A DNA stretch of 64,000 nt from Anaerolineae bacterium (GTDB lineage Bacteria > Chloroflexota > Anaerolineae > Aggregatilineales > J027), in the NCBI GenBank assembly GCA_008933735.1, contig WBUL01000002.1:1-64000 (forward strand). The letters are read 5' to 3'. Position 1 is the stretch's first letter, and each line of letters opens with the position of its first letter. This document shows positions 26,457-35,300 of this stretch, one piece after another. The notes beneath the pieces were generated by a model. It was not told where the DNA came from, made no database searches, and saw only the letters and a list, made by a program, of their open reading frames with translations. The position numbers were made by a program, and so were the translations under genes.

Positions 26457-27575
26457 CTACTGGCCCTTTGCTTGAGCATTGGATTGCACCTGCTCCAGGA
26501 TGCTATCCCATGTCTTATAATTTGCCATCGCTTGAAAATCGGCTTTCATTTCGTCAGCAGAATCCCAGCCAAATTTTGCCGCGAGTTCCAGGTTTTGCAT
26601 GGCCTCATCTGGTCTGCCCGATTCTGCACAGCAACGCGCAAGGACATAATAAAAATGGGGATGTGCAGACTCATGGCCTGCATCGACATGCTCCTTGCAG
26701 ACTTCTACAGCCTGTTTGTAACGTCCCGCATCCAGGTGTGACCATGCTCGATTGACCTCATGCAGCACTGGATCCAGAATGAGATGGTACATCGTATGCT
26801 CATGACTGAGTTGAAGCCCTAGTTTTTCTGCTGTTCGAATTGAACCCATGTTGAAGGACTCACAATCCCAATGAACAACTTCAACATCGTGTGACAAGGC
26901 ATATTCAATGATCGCAGCTGAGGTCACATAGGCAAGGCCACGATGACGAAATTCTGGATCAGTGTACAATCCAATGTCGCCACCTTTATTGACAATGCAG
27001 TCGATTACAGCATATGCTACAATGTTTTGATTGTGTAAGGCTACAAATCCAGCCGCTTTATGATCTGGTTCCGGATCATCTTTACGGAGTGCTAAGACAT
27101 TAGCCACCGTACCAGGAATCTCTATTCCATCTTCAACCAGTGACTGATCAACAAATCGCACCTCAAATCCACCAGGGATGTGAGTGCGCCAGTTTAGCTT
27201 CATTTGCCGACAGAGATAATGGAGCCGATTCGTTTTGATCGGGATACGCGGTGCAAAAATGACGGGTATCTGGACATCCCAATCATCAGGATAACAGACC
27301 AGCATCCCACCCCAACCTTTTTCACCGCTGAGGGTGCGATCAAAAATCGCGGTATTAATGGCTTTGTTAAATCCCTCATTTTGTGCATCACCAGCAAGAA
27401 ACCACCACATACTATCTTTGGATACAAGTCCATTCCGCGGATTGTCACTATCATCAACAAATACCTGTCCGGAGTAGAGACCATTCAGAACGCCCGCACA
27501 AAACATCTGATAGGCCATAAGTGGTTCAAACAATGGGCGGACTTTGTAAAAATCGGATGGAGATAATTTAATCAT
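26457..27575 (-). CDS. GNAT-family acetyltransferase with C-terminal TPR-like helices
   Basis: A 372-residue protein. The GNAT core is near residues 180-265: NIVAYAVIDCIV, then DIGLYTDPEFRHRGLAYVTS (acetyl-CoA-binding motif A of the R-x-x-G-x-A form), then SFNMGSIRTAEKLGLQ. The last 100 residues are helical and TPR-like (YKQAVEVCKEHVDAGHESAH, ARCCAESGRPDEAMQNLELA). The acceptor substrate is unknown. It is convergent with the GH13 gene, only 13 bases apart, and no clear terminator was seen between them. Confidence 0.85.
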   Translation of the reverse strand: MIKLSPSDFYKVRPLFEPLMAYQMFCAGVLNGLYSGQVFVDDSDNPRNGLVSKDSMWWFLAGDAQNEGFNKAINTAIFDRTLSGEKGWGGMLVCYPDDWDVQIPVIFAPRIPIKTNRLHYLCRQMKLNWRTHIPGGFEVRFVDQSLVEDGIEIPGTVANVLALRKDDPEPDHKAAGFVALHNQNIVAYAVIDCIVNKGGDIGLYTDPEFRHRGLAYVTSAAIIEYALSHDVEVVHWDCESFNMGSIRTAEKLGLQLSHEHTMYHLILDPVLHEVNRAWSHLDAGRYKQAVEVCKEHVDAGHESAHPHFYYVLARCCAESGRPDEAMQNLELAAKFGWDSADEMKADFQAMANYKTWDSILEQVQSNAQAKGQ

Positions 27576-27623
27576 TAGTTCTCCTACCAGTAATCCATAA
27601 CACTATATCATAAAGGGCAACAT

Positions 27624-27919
27624 ATGCTAAATGCCAATCTCAGGGCTTTCACTGCTACAATGGATAACAACACGTACCTTCCAAAAGTCGATCCCACGAG
27701 CACGGGGAAAATTATTCACGATGAACGGGAAATGCTGCCAAAGGATAACTGCGGGAGATTGCTTATCGAAATTTCGACGGTTGGCCTCATTCTGATAAGC
27801 CCTTCGTTGAGTTCCATAAAATTCCTCCTGTTCGCTTTGAATTCGACATCCACGAGGAATTTTATGGCGTCAAAAAAGCAATTCACAACGCTGGCTGGCA
27901 CATGTTTGACGTTACATAA
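27624..27919 (+). pseudogene. Frameshifted remnant of an unidentified gene
   Basis: Two plus-strand frames in succession look protein-like. The first starts at ATG 27624 (TYLPKVDPTSTGKIIHDERE then MLPKDNCG). The second runs from about 27749 to TAA 27919 (REIAYRNFDGWPHSDKPFVE, FHKIPPVRFEFDIHEEFYGV, AIHNAGWHMFDVT). A frame change near 27745 would join them. I do not recognise the family. It occupies most of the otherwise empty interval 27576-27964. Confidence 0.35.
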
Positions 27920-27964
27920 TTTTTGTTCCAATCTTACAGCGAATACTACCGCAGCAAGCCAGTT

Positions 27965-28426
27965 CTACCAATTGAGTTGACGACGAAGTTCTTCTACACG
28001 CTGGATGCCCTGCTTGAGCCATGGCAGAGAAGAGAGATGCTGTAGGATTTCTGAGATGTCCAGCCATAGGATTGCCCCGACTTCCCCAACATTATGAATA
28101 TGCGACTCGCCTGATTTGTAGCGACACAAGAAAATTACATCAATCACCAGGTCGCCATCATTGGCGATGAAATGGCTGCTTTGCACATAAGCCATCTCAC
28201 CGATTTGTACGCCGACCTCTTCCAGCACATTTTCGGCATGGCGGGCAACTTCGACTTTGCCATCAACAAACGACAGCATCCCACCCGCGTGAGTTTCCGC
28301 TTGACCACGGATAATCATCAAATACTGGCGATCCCGTACAACAGCCCCTTCAACGTTCACGACATATTTTACGTCTGCCAAAACACTCCCCTTTGAACGA
28401 GGTGCGGCGCTTTCGTTTTTATACAA
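27965..28426 (-). CDS. Nudix hydrolase-like protein with shortened Nudix box
   Basis: A 153-codon frame with the Nudix fold start VKYVVNVEGAVVRDRQYLMI, then GGMLSFVDGKVEVARHAENV and LEEVGVQIGEM. Compared with GX5EX7REUXEEXGU, the segment between GKVE and LEEVGV is too short by roughly a dozen residues and the catalytic Arg-Glu pair is missing, although LEEVGV is kept. This suggests an internal deletion and probably loss of hydrolase activity. The frame begins with TTG 28426; TTG 28381 just before ADVKYVV would match the usual N-terminus better. It is likely a decaying gene. Confidence 0.6.
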   Translation of the reverse strand: MYKNESAAPRSKGSVLADVKYVVNVEGAVVRDRQYLMIIRGQAETHAGGMLSFVDGKVEVARHAENVLEEVGVQIGEMAYVQSSHFIANDGDLVIDVIFLCRYKSGESHIHNVGEVGAILWLDISEILQHLSSLPWLKQGIQRVEELRRQLNW

Positions 28427-28486
28427 GACAGCCCCTTTTTGCCAGTTTATGATGTCATCGTTGGTAAGAAACGAAAGGAAAACAGC

Positions 28487-29035
28487 ATGAGAAAAATAAT
28501 TGTATCAACAATGGTGACTCTGAATGCAGTCATGGAAAACCCACATTTGTGGTCTTTCGACTTCATGAATGACGAAATTGCAAAATATGCTTATGATCAG
28601 CTCTTTGCGGCAGATACGCTTTTGATGGGAAGAGTAACGTATGAAGGGTTTGCAGAAGCCTGGTCCGCGCGTGCAGGAACAGATGACTTTGCCGATAGAA
28701 TAAACAGCCTTCCTAAGTTCGTTGCTTCAAGAACCTTAAAAGCTCCGCTCAGGTGGAATGCAACGCTGCTCGAAGGGGATATCGAGGAAGAGGTTGCCAG
28801 GTTGAAACAGCAACCAGGCAAAAACATTCTGCAATATGGGAGTGGTGAACTGACACATACCCTGATCCAGCATGGCCTCGTCGATGAGATTCGACTCCTT
28901 GTCTATCCGGTTGTAGTGCCAAACGGAGCACACATCTTTGAAAATCTCAGCAAGACCGTCCTAAAACTTATCGATACAAGAACGTTCAGTTCAGGCGTTG
29001 CTGCTCTTCACTACCAGCCCAAGAGAAATGAATGA
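28487..29035 (+). CDS. RibD C-terminal/dihydrofolate reductase-fold protein
   Basis: A 182-residue protein. ATG 28487 is chosen because AAAGGAAAA lies upstream and MRKIIVSTMVTLNAVMENP is the usual N-terminus of this family. Other hallmarks are DTLLMGRVTYEGFAEAW, NILQYGSGELTHTLIQHGLV and DEIRLLVYPVVVPNG. The family binds NADPH in a DHFR-like fold; YyaP/YwjB-type members have unknown substrates. It stands alone: upstream is the divergent Nudix gene (start-to-start about 60 bases) and downstream a gene fragment. Confidence 0.88.
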   Translation: MRKIIVSTMVTLNAVMENPHLWSFDFMNDEIAKYAYDQLFAADTLLMGRVTYEGFAEAWSARAGTDDFADRINSLPKFVASRTLKAPLRWNATLLEGDIEEEVARLKQQPGKNILQYGSGELTHTLIQHGLVDEIRLLVYPVVVPNGAHIFENLSKTVLKLIDTRTFSSGVAALHYQPKRNE

Positions 29036-29102
29036 AAAGGTAGCCCGGCAAGGTGGTGTCTGTTTTCGCGCCACCTCCACCTTTGAAGAAACAACCTGAT
29101 GC

Positions 29103-29294
29103 TCAGAATAAAATGGCCTCGTCTGGCTCTTGGGCTTGTCCTCGCTGAACGTGAATCTCACCACCATCTACCCACACCCGTAGAACTTCATCACCCAGAT
29201 GCAGCTCATAGGTTTCACTGACTCCCTGCACCTGTTCTGAGTGAAAAGAGGCGTCGCATAGACCAGAGCGCAGAACTGGTTGATACCCTCTGCC
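29103..29294 (-). pseudogene. C-terminal fragment of a wHTH regulator with SCP2-like domain
   Basis: On the minus strand an open stretch without a start reads GYQPVLRSGLCDASFHSEQV, then YELHLGDEVLRVWVDGGEIH, VQRGQAQEPDEAILF and a stop at 29103. This matches the C-terminal SCP2-like part of HxlR-type winged-helix regulators. The DNA-binding half is absent, and an in-frame TGA bounds the fragment upstream. It is therefore a gene relic in the interval 29036-29400; the rest of that interval holds the promoter of the DinB-family gene. Confidence 0.5.
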
Positions 29295-29314
29295 TCATTT
29301 TTTGAATAGACTGC

Positions 29315-29343
29315 TTGACTTCTTAAAGCTCCTGACGTATTAT
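29315..29343 (+). promoter_or_regulatory. Promoter of the DinB-family gene
   Basis: TTGACT (29315-29320), a 17-base spacer and TATTAT (29338-29343) make a good sigma70-type promoter. A LexA-type box begins 4 bases downstream and would cover the transcription start, the classic arrangement for SOS repression. Confidence 0.7.
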
Positions 29344-29346
29344 ATA

Positions 29347-29358
29347 GAACATATGTTC
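29347..29358 (+). promoter_or_regulatory. LexA-type SOS box upstream of DinB-family gene
   Basis: GAACATATGTTC is a perfect palindrome of the form GAAC-N4-GTTC, identical to the core of the Gram-positive (Bacillus-type) LexA box. It lies directly after the -10 element and 42 bases before the GTG start at 29401. No lexA gene is in the window, so the assignment is by motif and position. Confidence 0.65.
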
Positions 29359-29400
29359 ATATCGCGGGTCCCAGTGTACCGTTGACTGGAAGGAAATGCA

Positions 29401-29922
29401 GTGGATAAGCGATCTCTCAAAAGACTCTTCAATTACCACTATTATGCTAACCGGCAACTCTGGTCTTCCGTAATGGCACTCAGCGAGCAGCAGTTTACTC
29501 AGGCACAGAGTGATGGCAGTCCTTCCATCCGGACCCAGATTGTTCACATGGTCGCAAACGAGAATCTATGGGTGAATTTTCTATGGCACGGCGAAGTGGA
29601 ATTCCTCCAGGAATTTCATCTTCCAACTCGAGCCAGTATTCAAGAGGAATGGGAGGCACTGGAAGAGGAAATACACGATTTTATCGACGAATTAAGTCCC
29701 GCCGAGTTGAATAGACAGGTTGGGCTGACTTTCTTGGATATGGGTGGATCTCCAAGAGTATGGGAAATTCTGCTGCAAATCGTCAGCCATGCAGCCGAAA
29801 GCCGCACGCGGATCTGTCTCTATCTGCGTCGCCTGGGTTCACCGCCACGTGCTCAAAATTTCACTGATTTTCTCGATGAGCAGGAGCATTCTACCCCAAC
29901 CCGTCACTGGATGAATTTATAG
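29401..29922 (+). CDS. DinB-family (DNA-damage-inducible) four-helix protein
   Basis: A 173-residue helical protein starting at GTG 29401 with GGAAATGCA upstream. It has the DinB/YfiT pattern: LFNYHYYANRQLWSSVMALS, SIRTQIVHMVANENLWV and ILLQIVSHAAESRTRI. In family members three His bind a metal; His is visible in IVHMV and VSHAA, but the usual third His of the HxxxHR motif is replaced by Ser. DinB proteins are thiol-dependent transferases or of unknown function. The upstream promoter overlaps a LexA-type box, so expression after DNA damage is likely. Confidence 0.85.
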   Translation: MDKRSLKRLFNYHYYANRQLWSSVMALSEQQFTQAQSDGSPSIRTQIVHMVANENLWVNFLWHGEVEFLQEFHLPTRASIQEEWEALEEEIHDFIDELSPAELNRQVGLTFLDMGGSPRVWEILLQIVSHAAESRTRICLYLRRLGSPPRAQNFTDFLDEQEHSTPTRHWMNL

Positions 29923-30150
29923 CTGAGCCAAATATTTCTTTTGAGCAGTCAATGGGAAAAGGAGGGCTACGGCTTCATGATTGGATTTTTGGAATAAAAA
30001 CCGATTTATCGCCTACACGGGTTCGTAGACAGTCAAAGTTAATGAACTCCCAACTTACTTGATGGTGACAGCAACATAAGAAGATACGCCGCAGATTTTC
30101 AAGGGCTGACCATTGCCTTTGATCCACCTCCAACAATTAAGCAGCGTCGA

Positions 30151-31197
30151 TCACGAATTTGCTTTTTGAACAGGATACTGTTCGTGCAAACTCGGAGTCT
30201 TTGTACTTTGGCGGACAATGAGTTTTGGTAAAATCACATGCTGCTCGATGGGTGTATCCGGGTTGTGAATGCGTTCCAGCAAATATTTGACCCCAATTTC
30301 TCCTAATTGATTGAAATCCTGTTTGACTGTTGTGAGCGGTGGACTAAAGAAAGCAGATTCGGGAATGTCATCAAACCCAACAACAGAAACATCTCCCGGC
30401 ACGCTTAGGTTATGCTGATACAAAGCGTAAATTGCGCCTAAGGTCATTTGGTCGTTGCCAACAACAAGGGCCGTAAAACCCGGGTCTTCCATCAATAATT
30501 TTCGTGCAGCTTCATACCCGCTGTTCGCGGACCAATCGCCTTCAACACTCATCATCGGAGTCAGTCCGGCTTCATGCATGGTTTCCAACCACTGCTCATG
30601 ACGCGCAATGGCGCCAAACCAATTCAGTGGGCCACTGATTTCAGCAATTTTTTGATGACCCAGGTTAATCAGATGCTCAGTAATGATTCGACTCCCATAC
30701 TTTTGATCCACAATAACAGAAGGTACTTCCAACCCTAATTGAGGATCAATTTGAACAATCGGAATATCCCAGCAAAGTTCGAGCATCTCTTCATAGGTAA
30801 TTCCCACAACAGGCGAAATAGCCAGGATTCCATCTACCTGGCGGCCAATCAAACTGCTTAGCGCCTTCCGGATTTGATCATAAGTGGGTTCATTGATATT
30901 GGAAAAAATCAAATCATACCCTAAATTTTTCGCTGCACGTTCTGTGTTCAGCACCATCTGAGTCGGACCGTAATGGTTCATCCCGAAAGTCATGATGGCA
31001 AGGGTGTTCGATTGATTTGCGACCAGGCTCTTAGCGACCTTGTTCGGGTGATAGCCCAGTTCTCGGATCACTTTTTGTACCCGTGCACGTGTTTTGGGAG
31101 ACACACTGGGATGGTTATTGACCACCCGTGAAACGGTCTGATAAGAAACGCCGGCATACTCGGCAACGTCGTTGAGTGTATATCGCTGTCTTTTCAT
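30151..31197 (-). CDS. LacI-family repressor of the furanose-type ABC transporter
   Basis: A 348-residue regulator with helix-turn-helix YTLNDVAEYAGVSYQTVSRV followed by VNNHPSVSPKTRARVQKVI and hinge HPNKVAKSLVANQ. A sugar-sensing domain follows (RQVDGILAISPVVG, VVGFDDIPESAFFSPPLTTV). It is divergent from the YtfQRT-YjfF-like operon. The 414-base intergenic region contains two palindromes suited to LacI proteins, so it probably controls that transporter and itself. The 228 bases downstream to the DinB gene contain nothing I can identify. Confidence 0.92.
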   Translation of the reverse strand: MKRQRYTLNDVAEYAGVSYQTVSRVVNNHPSVSPKTRARVQKVIRELGYHPNKVAKSLVANQSNTLAIMTFGMNHYGPTQMVLNTERAAKNLGYDLIFSNINEPTYDQIRKALSSLIGRQVDGILAISPVVGITYEEMLELCWDIPIVQIDPQLGLEVPSVIVDQKYGSRIITEHLINLGHQKIAEISGPLNWFGAIARHEQWLETMHEAGLTPMMSVEGDWSANSGYEAARKLLMEDPGFTALVVGNDQMTLGAIYALYQHNLSVPGDVSVVGFDDIPESAFFSPPLTTVKQDFNQLGEIGVKYLLERIHNPDTPIEQHVILPKLIVRQSTKTPSLHEQYPVQKANS

Positions 31198-31296
31198 GAA
31201 CTTTCTATTATCTACCCCGTTACATTCTAGAACATATTACTTGAACCACCAGTTACTGAAAAATGCTTGACTTTTTCCTTGAAATGTGTCATCTTA

Positions 31297-31314
31297 AATG
31301 TGAACGTTCACATT
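31297..31314. promoter_or_regulatory. LacI-type operator 1 (perfect 18-base palindrome)
   Basis: AATGTGAACGTTCACATT is perfectly self-complementary with a central CG. It lies 100 bases upstream of the divergent lacI-family gene start and about 300 bases before the transporter gene. A TTGACT at 31267 upstream could serve as -35 for the transporter promoter, but no convincing -10 was found at standard spacing. Confidence 0.7.
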
Positions 31315-31329
31315 AATTAAATCACAAAG

Positions 31330-31343
31330 TGTGAACGGTCACA
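31330..31343. promoter_or_regulatory. LacI-type operator 2
   Basis: TGTGAACGGTCACA shares TGTGAAC/TCACA with operator 1. The two centres are 31 bases apart, about three helical turns, so two repressor dimers would sit on the same DNA face. The remaining bases to 31611 hold the leader and a ribosome-binding site (CAGGAG) for the binding-protein gene. Confidence 0.65.
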
Positions 31344-31611
31344 AGTCTGAGCAATAGATTTTCTTAACTGCTGTAATAGAGTGATGAAATGTTCTTCATT
31401 ATGCTTCAAAAGTCTCTATTCACTCTTTTAGCCCCTCGTTCCAATGACGACCCTGGTATCTCTATTGTTCAGCTCCAAGATTTGAATACGATGATCGGTT
31501 TTGCCGATCTCCGTAGAAGATTTAGCCAGTGGAGGACCAAAAAGAATCTGCAAAGCTTTGAGTTCTGTAAACAAATCGTTTCACTTCAAGCAGTTTCAGG
31601 AGATTATTAAC

Positions 31612-32556
31612 ATGCGTTTCATAAAATTGGGGTTGTTGATTTGCTTGCTCTTGGGATTTGTTGTTCCCATGGCGCAGGCCCAGGACGGAGGCGAAGGCCT
31701 CACTATCGGATTTTCTCAGATCGGTTCGGAAAGCGCCTGGCGCACGGCTTTTACCGAAGCCGTCAAAGCTGAAGCTGAAGCACGAGGGATCAATTTACTG
31801 TTCTCCGATGCCCAGCAGGAGCAGGAAAACCAGATTGCTGCTATGCGTGCCTGGATCGCCCAGGGTGATGTCGATGCCATTGTCCTCGCCCCCGTCGTGG
31901 AAAGTGGTTGGGACGACGTACTCCAGGAAGCCCAGGATGCTGGGATCCCGGTGGTGATTGTAGACCGTAATGTGGATTCTGATCCCGACCTGTTTGTAAC
32001 CCGCGTTTCGTCGGACTTTGTTCACGAAGGCCGGTTGGCAGCTGCATGGCTTGTTCAGGCCACTTCAGGGCAGTGCAATATCGTTGAACTGCAAGGTACA
32101 GTTGGCTCAGCAGCAGCGTCTGATCGTCAAACGGGCTTTAATGAAGTCATTGCGATGTTCCCGGATATGAAGATTATCCGTTCCGAAACCGGTAACTTCG
32201 TTCGCACCGAAGGCAAACAAGTCATGGAAAGTTTCCTGAGCGCTGAAGACCCTGCCAATATTTGTGCAGTCTGGGCGCACAATGACGACATGGCAATTGG
32301 TGCAATTGAAGCCATCAAGGAAGCTGGACTTGTCCCTGGACAAGATATTCTGATCGTTTCTGTGGACGCTATTCCTGACATCTTCGATTCGCTGGATGCT
32401 GGGGAAGCCAATGCAACCGTCGAACTCAGCCCCTTTATGGGTGCCCCTGCTTTTGATGCTGTGGTGGCACACTTGAACGGCGAAGAACTTCCGAAGTGGA
32501 TCCCTGTCGCTGGTAAGCTGTACACCTCTAGAGCAGCTTATGATGCGGATCATTAG
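31612..32556 (+). CDS. YtfQ-like galactofuranose/furanose sugar-binding protein
   Basis: A 314-residue periplasmic-type binding protein. ATG 31612 is preceded by AGGAG and gives a clean signal peptide (MRFIKLGLLICLLLGFVVPM, cut near AQAQ). The mature start LTIGFSQIGSESAWRTAFTE and IVLAPVVESGWDDVLQEAQD follow the YtfQ (galactofuranose-binding) pattern closely. It feeds the ATPase and two permeases encoded downstream. The ligand is probably a furanose such as galactofuranose or arabinofuranose, by family; not proven. Confidence 0.92.
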   Translation: MRFIKLGLLICLLLGFVVPMAQAQDGGEGLTIGFSQIGSESAWRTAFTEAVKAEAEARGINLLFSDAQQEQENQIAAMRAWIAQGDVDAIVLAPVVESGWDDVLQEAQDAGIPVVIVDRNVDSDPDLFVTRVSSDFVHEGRLAAAWLVQATSGQCNIVELQGTVGSAAASDRQTGFNEVIAMFPDMKIIRSETGNFVRTEGKQVMESFLSAEDPANICAVWAHNDDMAIGAIEAIKEAGLVPGQDILIVSVDAIPDIFDSLDAGEANATVELSPFMGAPAFDAVVAHLNGEELPKWIPVAGKLYTSRAAYDADH

Positions 32557-32709
32557 AAAACACGCTATGAATAAATGATGTCGTTGTAGGAGGATAAGTC
32601 GGCCTTTCCCTCCTACATACGACAGAGGGGGGAATCAACTTTGTAGGATGAGCCTTGCGAGTTGCTTCTCCCCGCACTTCAACAAATTGAGATTTTAGGT
32701 AAACGAGTT

Positions 32710-34230
32710 ATGAGTGTCAATGAGCAAAAACAGTTACCGTTATTAGAGGTGCGGGGCCTGACCAAGACTTTCACGGCAACCCCGGCGTTATCAGATGTTG
32801 ACTTTAGTTTATACTCTGGCGAAGTTCACGCCCTGCTAGGGGAAAACGGCGCTGGCAAATCGACCCTGATTAAGTTGATCACTGGTGTCCACAAAAAAGA
32901 TGCGGGAACCATTTTTTTAGAGGGAAAAGAAATCGAGCCCCGAAGTCCGGGCCACGCACAGGAATTAGGGATCAGCGCAGTATATCAGGAAATTAACCTC
33001 ATCCCGACTCTTTCGGTTGCTGAGAATATTTTTCTGGGCCGCCAGCCAATGCGACTGGGTATGGTTAATATGCGAGCAGCCAACCGCAAGGCACGCGATC
33101 TCCTGAAAACATTCCACATTGATATTGATGTAACTCGTGATCTTTCCTCTTATTCCATTGCTATCCAGCAGATTATTGCCATTGTGCGCGGGGTTGATCT
33201 CTCCGCAAAAGTCCTCATTCTGGACGAGCCGACTTCCAGTCTGGACAGGCACGAGGTCGAAACACTTTTTTCGGTCATCCGTTCCCTCAAAGAGCGCGGG
33301 ATCGGTATCCTGCTCATTACCCACTTTTTAGATCAAGTCTACGAAATCTCAGATCGTATCACGGTATTGCGTAATGGGTTGAAAGTTGGTGAACACAAGA
33401 CTAAAGAACTCTCCAAAGTAAAGCTCATCTCCGAAATGTTGGGGAGAGAATTAACGGAAGAACTGGAACAGGGTCATGAGGTGTCCGTCTCCAAGACCAA
33501 CGGACATGAAATCTTCTTGCAGGTGCATGGGTTTGCCAAACGCGGCATGATAGAACCCTTCGATCTGGAGATCAGAAAAGGGGAAATTGTCGGTCTGGCG
33601 GGACTGCTTGGTTCAGGCCGAACCGAAGCGGCACATCTCATCTTTGGCATTGTGAAAAGTGAAAAAGGGGAAGCGTATGTCAAAGGAGCAAAAGTCAGCC
33701 TGACTTCACCGCGTAAAGCCGTACAACATGGCTTTGGGCTTTGCCCAGAAGATCGCAAAGCGGAAGGCATCATTGCTGATCTGACGGTACGTGAAAATAT
33801 CATCCTGGCTCTCCAGGCTAAAATGGGGTGGTTCAACTATCTTTCCTATAAAAAGCAGGCGCAGCTTGCCCTGGAGATGATCAATGCCCTGCATATTGTC
33901 ACCCCCAGTCCAGAAACCCCTGTTCGAGACCTCTCAGGCGGCAACCAACAAAAGGTTATTCTTGCTCGCTGGCTGGCCTCTAACCCTGAACTCCTTATCC
34001 TGGATGAACCTACACGCGGAATTGATGTGGGTGCTCATGCCGAGATTATCAGTATCATCAAACGCCTTGCCAAAGAGGGCAAAGCCATGCTGATTATTTC
34101 CTCAGAACTCGCTGAGGTGGTAGATTATAGTGATCGGGTTGTGGTCCTGCGTGACCACAAAAAAATAACAGAATTAGAGGGTGATCAGATTAGTGAAAAT
34201 ACGATTATGCAAGTGATTGCTGAGAGGTAA
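32710..34230 (+). CDS. Sugar ABC transporter ATPase, YtfR/RbsA type (two ABC domains)
   Basis: A 506-residue protein with two fused nucleotide-binding domains. The N-terminal copy has Walker A GENGAGKST, a degenerate signature (SIAIQQIIAIVRG) and Walker B KVLILDEPTSSLD. The C-terminal copy has a Walker-A-like GLLGSGRTEAAH, an intact LSGGNQQKVILARWLA and LLILDEPTRGIDVG. This asymmetry is normal for CUT2 (RbsA) ATPases. ATG 32710 is preferred to the TTG at 32662. It powers the permease pair encoded next; the intergenic gap from the binding-protein gene is about 150 bases. Confidence 0.92.
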   Translation: MSVNEQKQLPLLEVRGLTKTFTATPALSDVDFSLYSGEVHALLGENGAGKSTLIKLITGVHKKDAGTIFLEGKEIEPRSPGHAQELGISAVYQEINLIPTLSVAENIFLGRQPMRLGMVNMRAANRKARDLLKTFHIDIDVTRDLSSYSIAIQQIIAIVRGVDLSAKVLILDEPTSSLDRHEVETLFSVIRSLKERGIGILLITHFLDQVYEISDRITVLRNGLKVGEHKTKELSKVKLISEMLGRELTEELEQGHEVSVSKTNGHEIFLQVHGFAKRGMIEPFDLEIRKGEIVGLAGLLGSGRTEAAHLIFGIVKSEKGEAYVKGAKVSLTSPRKAVQHGFGLCPEDRKAEGIIADLTVRENIILALQAKMGWFNYLSYKKQAQLALEMINALHIVTPSPETPVRDLSGGNQQKVILARWLASNPELLILDEPTRGIDVGAHAEIISIIKRLAKEGKAMLIISSELAEVVDYSDRVVVLRDHKKITELEGDQISENTIMQVIAER

Positions 34231-34232
34231 GG

Positions 34233-35300
34233 ATGAGTGAACAATTAATGACCCCGATCAAAAACAGGATAGCCAATATCAAAGTAAACAACCTCTTTAG
34301 TGGTGACTCTCGCGTTCTTTGGACCGTCTTAGCACTGATACTTATTCTGGTCGTAAACAGACTCATTTCACCCAATTTTTTTACGATCCGCATGGTTAAT
34401 GGTCGCCTGACTGGCAGTCTGATTAATATTCTGGATGGTGCCTCTCCGATAATGCTGCTTGCGATTGGCATGACCCTGGTCATTGCGACCAAAGGTGTTG
34501 ACCTGTCTGTGGGTGCTGTGATGGCAATCAGTGCTGCTGTTGCTGTTGTATTTATCAGAAGGTATGAGAACGGCGCGGATGAAATCATTTATAAGCCTCT
34601 CTTTGTGATTCTCATTACCCTCGGCGTGGGGGCGCTGTGCGGACTCTGGAATGGTGTCCTGGTCGCAATACTGGATATACAGCCCATCATTGCCACGCTC
34701 ATCTTGATGGTGGCGGGTCGTGGCGTTGCTCAGATGATCACTAAAGGGCAGTCTCCAACGTTCACCAATGAGACCTTAGCCTATATCGGGCGGGGCGTCT
34801 TGTTAGGGGTTCCCTTTCCCGTCTACCTTTCCTTGATCGTTTTTCTGGTCGTCTATCTGCTTGTACGGTGGACTGCTATTGGTATGCTCATTGAATCTGT
34901 CGGCGTGAATGCACGGGCCAGCTACTACACGGGCATCAATGCTACGCTGATTAAATTATTCGTTTATGTCCTTTCGGGGATGTGTGCTGCAATGGCAGGG
35001 ATGATCGTTGCGGGGGAGGTAAAGTCAGCCGACCCACACAAGGCCGGCGAGTGGTCAGAACTTGATGCTATCCTAGCGGTTAGCATCGGCGGGACGCTGC
35101 TGAGCGGCGGACGTTTTAATCTGGGTCTGAGCGTTGTAGGGGCACTGATCATCCAGAGTCTCCTGACCGGTCTCTATGTCAGTAAGTTACACCCTACCGC
35201 TAACCTGGTGGTCAAGGCAATCGTGGTTTTGCTTGTTCTTCTGCTTCAGTCAAAGGAATTCAGACAATATATTACACAACCTGTTAGGAGAAAAACATGA
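34233..35300 (+). CDS. Sugar ABC permease, YtfT-like (CUT2)
   Basis: A 355-residue multi-spanning membrane protein of the RbsC/AraH family: LLAIGMTLVIATKGVDLSVG is the family signature after the first helices, and AVSIGGTLLSGGRFNLGLSV marks the later conserved loop. It begins 2 bases after the ATPase stop, and its stop overlaps the next permease start by 4 bases. With YjfF-like protein it forms a heterodimeric pore. Confidence 0.92.
   Translation: MSEQLMTPIKNRIANIKVNNLFSGDSRVLWTVLALILILVVNRLISPNFFTIRMVNGRLTGSLINILDGASPIMLLAIGMTLVIATKGVDLSVGAVMAISAAVAVVFIRRYENGADEIIYKPLFVILITLGVGALCGLWNGVLVAILDIQPIIATLILMVAGRGVAQMITKGQSPTFTNETLAYIGRGVLLGVPFPVYLSLIVFLVVYLLVRWTAIGMLIESVGVNARASYYTGINATLIKLFVYVLSGMCAAMAGMIVAGEVKSADPHKAGEWSELDAILAVSIGGTLLSGGRFNLGLSVVGALIIQSLLTGLYVSKLHPTANLVVKAIVVLLVLLLQSKEFRQYITQPVRRKT

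Noticed and set aside
31389..31610. Small gene in the leader of the furanose transporter
   Set aside because: A 73-codon frame without ribosome-binding site or protein-like pattern, overlapping the probable untranslated leader.
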